From: Plectrocnemia conspersa | Lineage: Eukaryota; Arthropoda; Insecta; Trichoptera; Polycentropodidae | DNA: 64,000 bases | Assembly: GCA_009617715.1 (NCBI GenBank) | Contig: VTFK01000034.1 | Coordinates: forward strand, 1 to 64,000 | Reading direction: 5' to 3' | Shown: positions 30,201 through 45,200 of the stretch, one piece after another | Position numbering within the stretch: the first letter of the stretch is position 1 | How the letters are laid out: each line of letters starts with the position of its first letter | Notes under the pieces: generated by a model | The model's input: the letters and a program-made list of their open reading frames with translations, nothing else | Database searches by the model: none | What the model was told of the DNA's origin: nothing | Made by a program: the position numbers and the translations under genes

Positions 30201-33200
30201 ACTACAGTACAAGGATAAAAATGTCGTTTCAATTTTGTTAAAGAGGCACTTTAAATTCAGTCTGGCATCTTCCTGCTTCATGCCACATATACACTAATGT
30301 AATTCATTGAGCTACCGCATTGCTTTGATGTTTCTACTTCGCGAATTTGACTCTATGTTGCAGGAATTACCTTTCAGGTCTTTGACTGCTGCATTTTTAT
30401 CTCTCTAACATTCTCAGTGCAATACACCTCTAACGCGAAGCGAAGATGATGGTCAGTAGATCGCCATTCTCCAAGTGAAAGTGGCACAGGTGAAGCGCCG
30501 ATGACTTTGGCACGATACATAGGCAATAGTAAAGATCTACGTGATCCGAAGCCCAAGTGTCCACTTTATTTATTTATTACACCCGTCACTCCCTTGTTTG
30601 TATTGACAAGTGATATTGCATTGGAATTTCACTCAGGCGAGTAAAAGGCATGTCCTCGGCAATTATCAATAAATAATGCCCTTAAACAAGTTTATTGATT
30701 TTGATCATATTTTATCGAGTTGCTCTTAATCAGCTGTGTGTTATGGTCTAATTTCATGCAATCGATGCAAATATTGCATTGCAAAATCACGCACGCGACA
30801 TATCTGGGACACGCGCGATTTTTGCCCACATTCAGCAGAAATTCGTTTTTTGCCCATGTGTATAATATGTGTAGCGAGTGAATGTTGAATGACTATAAAT
30901 ATAATGTATAGGGTGAATAAGGTCGGCGATGGACCTTGGGAAGTGGTTCATTATTGCAACTTTCTTATTCGTATTGTATTATTATATACATGTTGATTCA
31001 CCAGGATTAATTAATTAAAAATATTATTTTTGTGACAAAAACATTTTATGTAATTTTTTTATATTTTTACTATATTTGATTATTTAATAAATAATTAATG
31101 TATGTATATATGTATATCAAATATCAATTAAGCTACTAATTAATAATTTATTCGAATAAAATTTGCATCAAAATTAATTTATAAATAAACATACGCCATT
31201 TAGATAGACAATCAATGATATTGATAACATGGTATCGCTGTATGAATTTTGGTAAAAGGGCAAACCGTATAATAACCATATAATAATACACAATTTCCGT
31301 CTAAAAGTAAACACGTTCTTGTTAACCTTTCATTGCGTAATTGATTGATGTGATATTTAATGCTTACAATTCCAATAGCTTACTCTTAATGACATATCAT
31401 AATCGATAATTACATCACAAGTGTTTCGATACACTGCGTTTCTCAAGATCAACTGATAGAAAAAATCACATGAAAAGCGCAATTTTCAATTAAGTTTAAC
31501 GAACGTTAATGATCCGAATTCAGTTCTGTTTTTCTCACGTTAATTGTGTCTGACACTTATAATTGCTGCGCTAATGAGTGTCATCGTTAAACGGAGAAAG
31601 TGTTTTAAAAATCATAGTTCAATGCAAAATTAAATTAGAATGCGGAAAGTCTGTTTTGACCCTGGGTCATATTGACCCCAAAAGGCTTTAATTATATATT
31701 ATACAAGCGAAATGGCGATAGTTGTCCGACCACACGCTCGCTAACAATAATAAACCGTTGTATATTATCTAATAAATAACGACAAGTTTTCATAACGTTA
31801 TTGTTGGTAAAAATTTGATTACTGGTAAACGTATGTGTATTTATGTTGCATAAACTAACAACGTTGATAATGACAGGGCAATTTGTCAGATTGTTAAGTT
31901 AAATTTACGTAAGTAATAACGCATGACAGTAAATTAGAAAGACTAACTAAAATATCTCTTTATTATAAATACATTATAAATAATAACGCTGTATGTCTTA
32001 ATAATTGCTTTATTGTGAATATGTTTTTTTATAGATATGGATTGACTTATGAAGACGTCGAGAAAGGTCTTCCATTGATTGATACATCAAAGACGTTAAT
32101 CAGAGAAGTATGTCCTCCATTCTTATCAAACGTAGAATGCAGAGCTGGAAAATACAGAAGATTCGACGGACTTTGCACAAATTTGCAACATCCAACATGG
32201 GGCGCCACAATGACACCTTTCCAAAGGTAAGCTCTTACTTTATTTATTTTTTATGATCGGAGTGGAAAGCTGCTGCTTTCTTAGTGTCTCAATAGTTCTC
32301 AAACATTTATATTTATGATTTAGTTATTAAACAATTATATTTTTTAAAGGTTAATCGCTCCTTTGTATTCGGACGGAATCAACGCTCCAAGAATGTCGGT
32401 CACGGGCAATGAACTTCCATTGTCTAGGGTCGTCTCCAGAACCATGCACCCTGACGAAGGCTTCCATGATCACGCCGGCACCGTTATGGTGATCGCTTGG
32501 GGACAATTCATGGACCACGACTACACTTTGACGGCTACACCGTTGGGTAAGCAAGCGCATATGTATCAAAAAAATATATATTCCATTCTCTAAATATATT
32601 ATAATCATTTTTAGATCCATTGAATCGCAACGATCCTGAGGAATGCTGCAATAGACCACCGAATCAAAAACATCCTTACTGTAACGAATTGAGGATACCT
32701 GACGATGATTACTTCTTCAGGCTCTTTAACATCAAATGTATAGATTTCGTCAGAGGTTTTCCATCGCCTAGAGAGGGCTGCAGACTCGGTGAGTTAAATC
32801 TATAATATAACCACACGACATCCGGAATAAGTTAATTTATGTGACGTGTATGTTTCACGAAATTAAATAGTGAACATATCAAGGTTCAGCGTAATTGAAA
32901 GTTTCGGACATTCGAATTGTTTGTTATATTACTTCACAAAGGACGCGAACGTCACGTTTCTCTTAAACGCAAATTATTGTGCGCAAGATGAACCAAGAGA
33001 GTTTCAAAACGCGTGGGAATTAATACTTTATTACAATATTAATCTGATAATTATAATCTACTTAATGAAAGGGGCTGATTTTATTTTTATTTTTATTGTG
33101 GTAGCTAAATGGGCGAAAGTCTATATTAAATTAATAAAGCTTTGTGAGCGTACCGCTTTAGTGTAATCGAGTTATAAGGAAAGCGGTCCACGCTATATAA

Positions 33201-36200
33201 TTAAAATCACGATGGTGTGCTACTTCTGAGCTGAATTGTTCTTTGTGATATAATTTGTGTAATCGCTCAAATAGCTGATGATATCACTTGCATCACATGT
33301 AAACATTCACATGCAGGTGTATTCTTGGTGAATCTATTATTAAAAAAAATAAGACATTTAAAATCGTATTAAATTTTTGTAATGAATAAAAACGAATATA
33401 TTAATTATTTTCGTTCATTAATTCAATATATCGGTCTTTGCTACTTTGGCGAAAATTGTTAAATCCGACAGCATTACATATAAAAAAATCGGAATGTATA
33501 TATTAGAGCAAGTGAGTGATAAGAGCATGCGATCCGCATGCCCTTATCTCTCATTCACTCTCGTCACTTAACACGCGAGCGATCGAGAGGGAAGGTATTT
33601 CACCGCCTGCCTCTGATATATACTATTGTAATAATGTTTTCCATAAAAAACTCTATTTCTATGTAAAACTAGACGACGCACGGTGGGGTATTTGCTCGAT
33701 CTGGGCGGCCAAAAGTCGATTATGAAAATTTAAGCACAGGTAAAAAAAAAGTTGCTCTGTAAATCTGATAATATTGCGCATAATAATCAATAATTCTCCC
33801 ACTCCTTGCATAACGCTAGCGCCCCCACGATCGGTCGGAAGTCAGTCATCCCTTCGAATAAACGCATCGTTTTCTCGGCGTAAATTGGACAATTATTATT
33901 ATTTTATTTGAGTACAGTTAAAAATCAAAGCATTGATTGTGATAAAGCAGGTTTCATAGCTCTTTGTTGCAGTTGCTGTCATATTAAACACACAATATTG
34001 TTTTGAATAAGTACTATTTTTTAGTACTTTTTTTTTCTAATTTTGAGTTCATTAGTTATATTTCCCACTACTTTTTAATGTAGATTTTATATACAATATA
34101 AAGCTTAGGTATCATACATGTAAAATTAGCTGCGGATTTTTGCGGTTTTTAACACATTGCATACCATTATTCTTAAAAATGGGACGGGGCGTAGTCGCGA
34201 AAGTTAGGACCTAAACGTTTTAAGCTATTATAACTTTTTAATTAGGTGACGGGTAAATATCAAATTTAAAATACAGTTTTATAATGATTGTTATTTTTTA
34301 ATAATATGACCATCATGGTAAAATCAGTAAACCTCAAATTGTGGATCGTGGACTAATAAAATAAAATAAAAATTTGTTTAGAATCACCAAATATACACAT
34401 ATTTAAAAATGAAAACGATACCGAGTATGATAAAATACTAGGCAAATACTTTTTCTTATTAAAAAAAGCAGCAAATATCAAACTTTGTGACATATACAAT
34501 TTATTTTTTATTTTTGACACTTGACGCGGTGAAAATCGTACGACCGTTCAACACGGAATTCCTCTTCCTCGGGCCTATAATTTAAGAAATTCATGAAAAA
34601 TAAAACAAAAAGTTTTTTTTTTTAAAAAAAAAATTTTCTCTGATGTATTTTTTAACATTTATAATAGTATACTAAGAGCACTTATGGAATCAACTAAAGT
34701 GGAGAAATAATTTTGGCCGCCCAGATCGGGCAAATACCCCACAGTGCGACGTGCGAGTAACACTTTTACAATATTTTTATTATTATTTTTTTGCCTAGAA
34801 GAACTATACTCTATTTGCGTTACCATAGACAGTTCGTGAGCTATCCATTTCATAATTATTCATAATTGAGAAAAATATGCCATGTTTAGGTTTACGCTGT
34901 TACCTTTAGCTCTAAATCACACGATACGATATAAATAAAAAATATAGTAATGATCTAAATTTATATAAATTTGTTCAAAATATAATCAAGATATAATAAT
35001 AGGTACATAAACACAAGCTTGTCATCTCTTTCTGAATTATGAATAATGATGAAATGGATTGCTCTCGAACTGACTGCGTTAACGCAAATAGCGTATAGTA
35101 AAAAATGATTCAAATTGTATTTTGATTACTGCATGAACATAATATAATTATGAATATTACAATTTATTTCAGGTAAAGTTAGGTTTTAGACTGTATTTTA
35201 TATTAAAAAATTATCGTTTTTAACAACTTTTGGTTTGACAAAAATACTCAAAAAACTTCACTTTCGTTTAATGATAAATATAATACGTTAAAAGTATAAC
35301 ATACAAGTATTACTCTATTTCTATTAATAATATAATTATTGCAATAGTAATCGTATAGATATTGTTATTAAAAATATTATATATGCTATACGGTTGCATG
35401 TGATTAAAATAGATTTTTTGACCAAAAAGTTTCGATAGTTTAACGTAAATATTTAATATTGTGCTTTAATTAAAAATACAATTTATATTAAAAGATATAC
35501 GTAAAATTATATTAAATTATTATTAGTATTTTTTTAATATATCTTTTGGTTAAAAAAAATAGTAATATGTTTTAAAAGTTGTATTTACACTAGTTTTATT
35601 ATAATTTCACTAACTGTTTCTGTTAAACCATATTCGAATATATTTTCACAGGTAGATATATATTTCTGCTAGCAAAAAACAATGTAACTGATATATGCTA
35701 CTCTAAAATGTTTATGAAACTCAATTTGACAGTTGCAAATTACCCATTTGTTGTTCAAATGCATACCTAACCTTAACGAATAAACTTAATGAAAGATGAT
35801 TTACTTTTAAGGCTTTGATTAAGTCAAGATGCGTTTGGTTAATTCGCTAAAAATATATTTTCACGAGTAATACACATTCACTGTAACATATTTACTATAA
35901 TGTTAAACATTATTGAAGCATAAAAAATGTTTTAAAATGTAAAATATTTTGTATAATTTTTTTTACAAAATATTGCTATTTCATAGAATAAAATCATCGT
36001 TCTTAACATTTTATTATAAATATAAATAGCACACAGCTTAAAATGTATTTTTTTAAGGAAAAACATATTTTTTATGTGGGAGAATCGCAACAAAAAAATG
36101 ATTAATTTTTACAAAGCTCTCATTTTTTTATTGTAACTTAGATATTACTAAAATTTTTTTGTAAATATTAGTTTAAAATGAAATCATAACAATGCGCTGT

Positions 36201-39200
36201 GTATTTAATGTTATTAATAATTACTTCAAGTAATTTATTATTAACATTAAATACACAGATCCGGCTTTGGTATAAAATCTAGTTATCTAGATTTCTAACG
36301 CATCCACAAAAAAATCGTCATCGTCAATACAACTTTCTATCGTATATAAAGTAATACATACTGCATGCATGTTAAACATACATATAATCTTTAAACAGAA
36401 CGCAAAAACAATATTTCCACACATGTCACACAAACATTTTTTTTTTCTTAAATATTTTGACAAACATGTGATGCAATAAGCCGGTCAATTAATTACGTTT
36501 TATTGATTAATGATAACGCTAGATATACATAATTGATTCGTTACGCGTTACAAAACCGGCGTTTGGTTATAATAGGCGGTTGTTAAATTTTACCTCAAAA
36601 AAGGCAATTAAAAAAATCAGCATTAACCTACTGCCCGAGGTGCGAACGTGCCGTGTTTACCTGTCGTGGTCGATTAACATCATCCAAACTATTTGTTGTA
36701 TAGCATTAACTAATGTTTTATTTGTTATGTTTTAGGATCTCGCACACAGTTCAACACTCTCACAGGTGTGATCGATGCCAACACGATATATGGTGTTACA
36801 GAGAAATTTTCAAGGTGTGTAAAATACGGAATTTATTCATTCATTTATGGAAGGTTCTTGAAATCATCTTTTAATTTGTAATAAGTAGAAGTCTCTAAAG
36901 AAACATTTGTATTTTATTGATATTGAAAAACATAGTAAAATATCGTCGATCAGTTAAAATCAAAATCAAAATATTTTCAATAGCTTAATAAAAAAAGTCT
37001 TTTGTTATAATTTTAGTCCTAAGTTTTAAAAATCTTGTTCTTAATATCATCCACAAATCCGACAAATTGTTTTTTAGTAACTGCATTACGATTCTAAGGT
37101 ATAATTTTAACGCCGTTAAAATAATCACCCGTCGGAAAACTCTTCTTAGATTTGCTCTCACGGAAGAAGATGCGATGAAACAAAGTGCCACTCTGAGCTA
37201 TAGCCCTCTTACATGTGAAAACTGTTGCAGACACGTAATTAAAAAAAGATGTACGAGATATAATAGAGATGCTCTTCTTTGTAAAAATTTTCACCGCTTC
37301 CGCGTTGCAAATCTCGTGATCGATTTAATTTTCATCATTGAATTAAATCCGGTAGCCATATTGTATAATTCTGACATTTTTTATACGGCTAGACAGTTTG
37401 ATTGGATTTTTTTGATCAGATATATTGCCAAACATGACCGTGCTCGCATTAATAACTGATCATATCGTCTCAAAGTGGGACACAGAATCGTTGCGACACG
37501 ATTATTGACATTGGTTGAAAGTCTTAATTTTTTAATTACGGTTAAAAAAATCTGAGAAGCAGACATAATTCATCAACAACTCATTATCTATTTTGGCATA
37601 GTATAATTAGGATGTAAGCTCTGAAATATAATATTTTTAACGTTATAAATCAGATTTAATAATGTTGGGAAATTGTTTCAAAATACATGAATACAAATCG
37701 TGCATATTAGGAATAAAATAAAATATTTCTTATATTTTAATACATCAATTTCACACATTTTTGCCATAAATAGATGATAACTCAATTTATTAACCATTAT
37801 TTTTTATTTATATATTTTCTTTAAATATTATCAAAACTGTCGAAATAAATAATTTGAATTGCCTTTTTTATTATATTATGGTACAGTTATATTGTATATA
37901 TATAAATAATACATTTTGAGAATTAATTTCTATAAGCTCTATTTGTATTTAAATATAGTAATAATAATCGTGAAATTCTATTTATATGTCATTTTTAAAA
38001 GACTTTTTGTCAAATTAAAAGACTTTTTGGTCAAAATAAAAAAAATATTTTCAGTATATATATTTTTTTTTGAATAAGGTTTATAGGTTTATAATAAAAA
38101 AAATTCGAGAATATATGTTATATATTTGTTTCAAATTAATAAAAATAATATATGTGTTAGGGCTTATTAAATTAAATTTAATTTAGGTAAAAGTTTCAAA
38201 AAATGACAAAACAAGACATTATCTGTTTTTATTTTTTTTTATAAAAAAATTATGATTTATTTAAAAAAATATATTTAAATATGATTTTGAATAAAAAAAA
38301 ATTTATAATCATTATCTAAAGCATGAAAATCACTTTAAATTGATTGAATATGCTTAATGTATTGCCACCAATTATCAAATGTATAAATAAACAAATTTTA
38401 AGTGATTTGGCAAAGCAAAAGACTTAAAAAAATATTGCCGAAAATAAAAAAAAATTTAAATAAAAATTATTATTTGTATTTATGTTTTATCAAGAAAAAT
38501 ACAAAGTTATGTTTTAGTATTATTTTATACATCTAAAAAAAAATTTTCTATTTCAAAAATAATAATTGTTTTATAAATAACGAAACTCAACTTTAAATTA
38601 TTAATATATGCTATAGTATATGACATATACTATAGCATATAATATACTATATATTATAGTTTATTATAATAAAAACACAATATAATTAAAAATAATTTGG
38701 CAGAGCAAAAACTGAAATAACAAAAAATTTTGTTGAAAATTAAAGTACCTTATGTTAGATAATTAAAAGTACTAAAAATAAATGCATAAAAAATATTAGT
38801 TTCTAAGATTAATGGTTTTATAAGCAAAATGCTAAGAAGCTTTATAGAGAATTTTATACATATACTACTTTTATACATATACTATATTAATTCATAAAAT
38901 AAAAAAATATTATTATCTAAAGCACAACACTTAACTTCAAACAACAATATGTTTTATATATTATAATTAAACATAAAGTGTAATTATAATCAATTTGTAA
39001 ATAAGCTCTTAAAAAATGGTACATTTTCTGAAAATAAAAAATTAACAAATATAAAAATCATGCATAAATATTTACTGTTGTTATTAGATATTTTTATGAT
39101 TTCATTAAAATCGATTTGTAATTAAAAAAAATAATTTGTCAAAAAAAATCAATGAATTCTGCTGAAAAATATGAAAATAAAATCTCTTATAAATAATATA

Positions 39201-42200
39201 ATATTAAATAACTTTAACTTTATTTTTTTATAGCTTGAATTATATTTAAAATAATTTCATGGTTTTGTTCTACAAAATACCTAACGCTTTTTTATAGATT
39301 TTTATATTTAATCAATTTTTTTAAATTTGAAATTTTATGTTCATCATATTATAGAACAATACATAACTTTTATAATCAATCAAAAATAGTATATAGATAC
39401 AATTTTAAAAAAAGTACTAAAGGTCAAAAGGCTCAAAAAATGATAAATTTTGTCAAAAATCATAAAAAAAATAATAAAAGTCCTACTTTTGGTTACGTAA
39501 CTGATGTTGATAGTTTTTTCTCAGAATATATTAATTGTTTTTAATTTAAAAAAATACTTTGCAATGTTTTAAGATTTCTATTCACATAATAAATTTGTTT
39601 ACAATTTAAAAATATTTATATGAGGCATAATACACTACTTTAATTTGATTCAATATGTTTTAAGTATTATAAGTATATTATAATCAATTATAAAAATTAG
39701 GCGTGTATTTAAATCTCTTTTTTTTAAATCATAAACACTTTTTTTAATCATTTTCACTGATAAAAAATATACTGCACAAAAAATAAATTATTCAATATTC
39801 AATAAATATATTGAACTTAAAACAAATTGTCACTTTGAATAAATAGTTTCCACTTAAAATTATTATTTTGCACTAATAATTAATACATTACAAGTGCATA
39901 CTATAAAATTTTTAGTGCAATTATATATACCCCTAAAATTTAATCATAATTGATTTTTAAATAATTTAGTAAACCAAAATTCTGAAAAAAACGTATAACT
40001 TATATTAAACCATATAAAAATCAATTTGCACAATATTATAGTATTCATTTTTGACTATTGAAACTTTTCTTTTTTTATTTATTGTCAAGAAAATAAATAT
40101 CAACATAACTCAGCCAAAAACATTTTTATTTAAGTATTTCTTAACACGATAATAATTATATAACATATTTTAACTTGCAGAAAATTGAGATCAGGATATG
40201 GAGGCTTACTCAGAATGAATCCAGTTTTCGAAGAATACGGACTAAAGGATTTATTACCTCTGAAACTCGACTATCCAGATGAAGGATGCACAAGACCTAA
40301 TAAATCGATGTTCTGCTTTGAAGCAGGTATTTATACAATCTTAAATGGATGATCAAGTATTTTTAGACGCAGAAAGTTATCTTAAATTATATTTTAGGTG
40401 AAATTCGTGTAAATGAACAGCTCGTTTTGACTTGCATGCACACTTTAATGGCAAGAGAGCATAATAGAGCAGCAAGAGCATTATCCGAAGTAAACCCACA
40501 TTGGGACGACGAAACACTCTTCCAGGAAGCTAGGAGGATAGTAATCGCTACAATTCAACACATCACCTATAATGAATTCTTACCCATTCTGCTCGGCAAG
40601 GAAGTCATGGAGAAATTCGGACTGTTACTGCAAAAAGACGTACGTTCATAGATCGACGATAAAGATACAATAAACAATAAATCTCTCGGAGCAAAATCGT
40701 TTTCGACTTCCGAAACATTAAAATTGTTTTATTGCCAGTCATGGAAAACGCCCAAAGGCGCTGCTGACTCAATTATTATGAAACGATTTAGTTTAGATGT
40801 TTTTATTATTGCATGATTATAATTTATTTATTATAATTTTAGGGTCATTGGGATGGATACGACGAGCACATAAATCCAAACGTGATTGACGCGTTCTCCG
40901 CCGCTGCCTTCAGATTCGGACATTCTCTTTTGCCGACCGCCATTGAGAGATGGTCCAAGGCTCACAAATTCATCTGTGAGTTGTTTGTTGCAATATGTTT
41001 ACAGCGAAATTTAATTGAATCATTAAGTCAATTAACTAGATTTTCGATACTCTTTACACCTAGATACCTAGATTTTTTATCTCAGTATTATACACATGCA
41101 TATTTTCATAGAATGCTATTTTTTTGAGGCGCTGGGAAATTTCTTAAGAATTAAAAGTGCAGTTATTAACAAAATAGCAGTAACTGCAAATATATATATA
41201 TATATATATATGATTTTTAAGAAATATTCTCTGATTATCAGAAAGAGAAACCGTACATATATTATATATAATTATAAAAGTTTATATTATTTTATGTAGC
41301 CTACAGCATATAGTCTTACAACAGTTTTCAGCCATTATTTATTTTGAATGAATTTAATGTATATACAATGTGTATATAACAAAAAAGCAGAGAGTAATAA
41401 GTTAATATTTTCTTGGAAATCTCGGGAATCGAGATAGCAAAAAGCATTAAATTCTCGAGTTGTCTTAATATAGAATCTCTAAGTACATAGGTATTTTTTA
41501 TCACTTATTTGTATGATTCTTCTTAATCTTTCTTATTTTTATTATTTACGGCTAGCTATTTATATTGACGCTTTTGTATATTTATATCAGTTGTTCATGG
41601 ATATTATATTCTCGAGTCATTAAATCTCTTTTCTTTTCGAGGGACATCAATCATATTTATATTGTATTTATAATACTTGGCTTAAATGGATCGATTCTTT
41701 GTCTCTCTATAGCTCTTAAAACTCTGAACTCTAAACCATTTATAAATACTGAAAAACTCGAGATTTAATTAGCCACATTTGTGATCAAATGATAACAACA
41801 ATTTTATTTTTTTATTGAAAAGCCTTTCGTTTTATTCTGATTTATATATAAGTATGATACATACAAATATCTGTAGAATTGGAGAAGAATCGTGAATATA
41901 TGTATCAATAAAAACAAAAATGATTTAATAAGACATTAGAAAACACCAAAGTGTGATTTAAGACAGCTTTTTTAAGAGAGATGCAAAAGTTGGACAGTCA
42001 GACATTTCATTTTCATTATATGATTCGTATTATTTCATTAAATGACATGCATTTTTCTGGGCACATTCAAGGATGGAGTGGTAGAGAGAACTGCCCCTAC
42101 ATAAACCCTCCTCCTTCCAAATAGTCCTGTTTAAAATCTACGTCAAAAGCAATAAATTCGTGCCTTCGCAGTTTAAACGCTCGATTATCTAGCGTTTCTA

Positions 42201-45200
42201 TTAAGACTTTTTATAATCGAAATCTTTTTAGAATCCAATAAAGCATATCTAAACCAAATTTTGATTAATAGAGCGAAAAAAAACAATTCTACCTTCTTAG
42301 AAGTCAAAAAATCACGTCAAAAGCAATAAAATCGTGCCGTCGCTGTCGTATTAGAAGCACGCGTTTATCTAGCATTTATTTTAACAAGATTTTTATGTAA
42401 ATATTACGACTTTAAATAAGTAAGAATCAAATAAAGCATATCTAAACCAAATTTTGACCAATAGGAGAGCGCAAAAAACAATTATTACTTCTCAGAAGTC
42501 AAAAATCCACGTCAAAAGCAATAAAATCGTGCCGTCGCCGTCGCAGTGGGAACGCTCGTTACCGAGCGTTTTATTGCTTTTGACGTGAATTTTTGTCTTC
42601 TGAGAAGTAATAATTGTTTTTGCGCCCTCTTATTGACCAAAATTCGGTTTGAATACAATTTAACCAATACTTTAATATCAAAAGTTCATAGTTATATCAG
42701 TAAAGATGTCATATTTTTAAAACTGGATAATATCAACGTTCTATGCTGCTTTTTCTGCCTATTTTCTCCTAAGAGTGTTTTCGCTACGACAGCGACGGCA
42801 CGATATTATTGCTTTTGGCGCGGATCAAAGATCAAAAAAATCATTAAAATTTTTTTAATTTTAATTTATAAAACACAAAAAAAATCAATGTAGGTTTCTA
42901 AAATATGTTTTTTATTCACAAAGAATTAGGTTACAATATTCAAATTAGCTCTTCATATATCATGTTAAAGGTTTTTATTTTATTTATAATAAAATTTAAT
43001 ATCAACAGCTTCCAAGCGTCTCTCCGATTTGATCCGTCGTCCACACGATTTGTACAGAGCCGGTATCTTCGACGAATACCTCATGGGTCTGATGAACCAA
43101 GTAGCCCAAGCTATGGACGATTCAATCACCCAAGAAGTCACCAATCACTTATTCAAGAAACCTGGTGCCAGGTTCGGCATGGATCTTGTATCCTTCAATA
43201 TGCAGAGAGGCAGAGAATTCGGACTGCCCGGCTACATGGAGTTCAGGAAGTTTTGCGGACTTCCAGAAGTAAATAACTTCCATGAACTTTCCGGGTCCAT
43301 GACCAACGAGACCATTCACAAGTACGAATCGCTGTTTGAACACCCTAGTGATGTGGATCTTTGGTCTGCTGGCGTTTCTGAAAGACCACTGCCAGGATCT
43401 ATGCTTGGGCCGACGTTCGCATGCATCATCGCTACACAATTCTCGTACTCGAGACGTGGAGACAGATTCTGGTAATTATTAGTATTTAGGAATGAATAAT
43501 TTGATACAAACTAATATTGACAGAAATGAAATAAATATGAGCCGATGGGGCGTAAATAAAATTTGTACAAAACCTTTTGTAACAAAAATATTGATTATTT
43601 ATTATTTAGGTATGAATTACCCAACCAACCATCTTCGTTTACACCCGAACAATTGAATGAATTGAGGAAGGTTCGCTTGTCTCGTGTGATTTGCGACAAC
43701 ACGGACATCATCGATACCGTTCAAGTTTATCCTATGGTTCTTCCAGATCATGAGATGTAAATCGTATAATAATTAATTTAATATTTTAATATTTTAATGT
43801 GCTAACTGTATCATTGAATGTAGTAATCCAAGAGTGCCATGCCGCAGCGGAATCATTCCATCGATAGACTTCTCCAAGTGGGCAGACTACAGCGCTCATC
43901 ACAATCCTTATGTGAGTAATTTTAACTACAACAACTATCGTCATGGAAAGAAATGATCAACGAGAGAGCAACATTATTTATTTAAATTACGAAAAGTCAA
44001 CATATGTGAAACGTTATATTTCAATATGTCCGTATATGTCCAATCTTTCTTCAACAACTTTTCTTCGATGTGACTAATGACTTCTTGTTGCTGTTCTTCG
44101 ATTCTTTCTTGTGTGTAAATATTTTATTTTAACAAACTTTCTTGAACTGCATGCTCTTTTTACTAACACTGTACAACAATTTTGCACTAGATTTATAAAT
44201 AAAATTGCAACTTATTTTTAAGATATTGTCGATTATGTAGATATTTTTTTTATTTTTATTTCTATAAAACACTAAGATCAATCATTGGGTATAATAAATT
44301 TATGATATATAGTATTATATATAACATGTATTTTAAGCTTATCTATTCCTGTATATATTGACTTTTATCTTTAGTTTTCTTTTATATTATTTTTTTTCTT
44401 GATTTTCGGCAAAAATAATCGTTTTTCAACATAAGTATTTTGAAAAAATACCCAAAATAATTTAAAAAAATAGTATTGCGTTTTGTTAGATAAAATAGTT
44501 CATATTTTTTATGTAGAAAAAAATATGATTTATCAAAGATTTTATTTTTTATAAGAAAAATATGAATGTAGAGAATCTATTTATGGGATTATTTTTTGGT
44601 AGTACGTATCTTTCATTGGATTGTTTTATTTATTTAGATGAACGGCTTAGTAAATTTTATACGCACGATTCGTGCATTTTCAACACTAACATTGACAAAA
44701 AACTCAAACATATTTTTGAATAGGATTTTTTTATTGAATATAATAAAATAAAACATACATACAATTATAAAAAAAGCTGTGCTTTGTACCTAATACTATG
44801 ATTGAGTATTTAAAAAAAAATTAAAATCAGAATTTTCGGTAGAAAACCCCACTATAAAAAATGTTATAAGCAACATTTTAATAAATTATCGTTTTTGAAC
44901 ACTAGATTTGACAAAGTACTCATACATAATTTTAAATAAAGTTTTTGCGATTGAATACAATGCACTTACACATACATATGATTATTATAAAGCTGTGCTT
45001 TAAGCTTTATAATTAATTAATAGATTTTTAAAGCATAAACAGTAAAAATGTCGATAGAAAAATCAGTTGAAAAAAATTCAAAACCATAATTTTCCCTATC
45101 TATAGATTATATATGTTATTAGTTTTTCTTTTTATTTTAGATCTCATCATTCTACAGTTAATTTCTGACAAAATAAATATTTTTAATTGCATTTTCATAA

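Larger units (their letters stand above)
23950..32034. other. Peroxidase intron 4 (8.1 kb)
   Basis: No exon recognised. GC-richer islands at 24790-25080, 25380-25660 and 29262-29720 have no assigned origin. A 21-bp perfect-arm hairpin is at 27925-27979. The phrase ATAGTTTTTGAGCTATACATTAAAA recurs in diverged form near 28070 and 29160, suggesting a decayed tandem repeat. A short inverted pair (GCATTGGGGAT / ATCCCAATGC) spans about 29827-29900. Confidence 0.5.

Noticed and set aside
37067..37459. 130-codon open frame inside peroxidase intron 8
   Set aside because: No domain or splice signals, overlapping frames on the other strand are equally long, and the composition is mixed. Most likely chance or decayed insert DNA.
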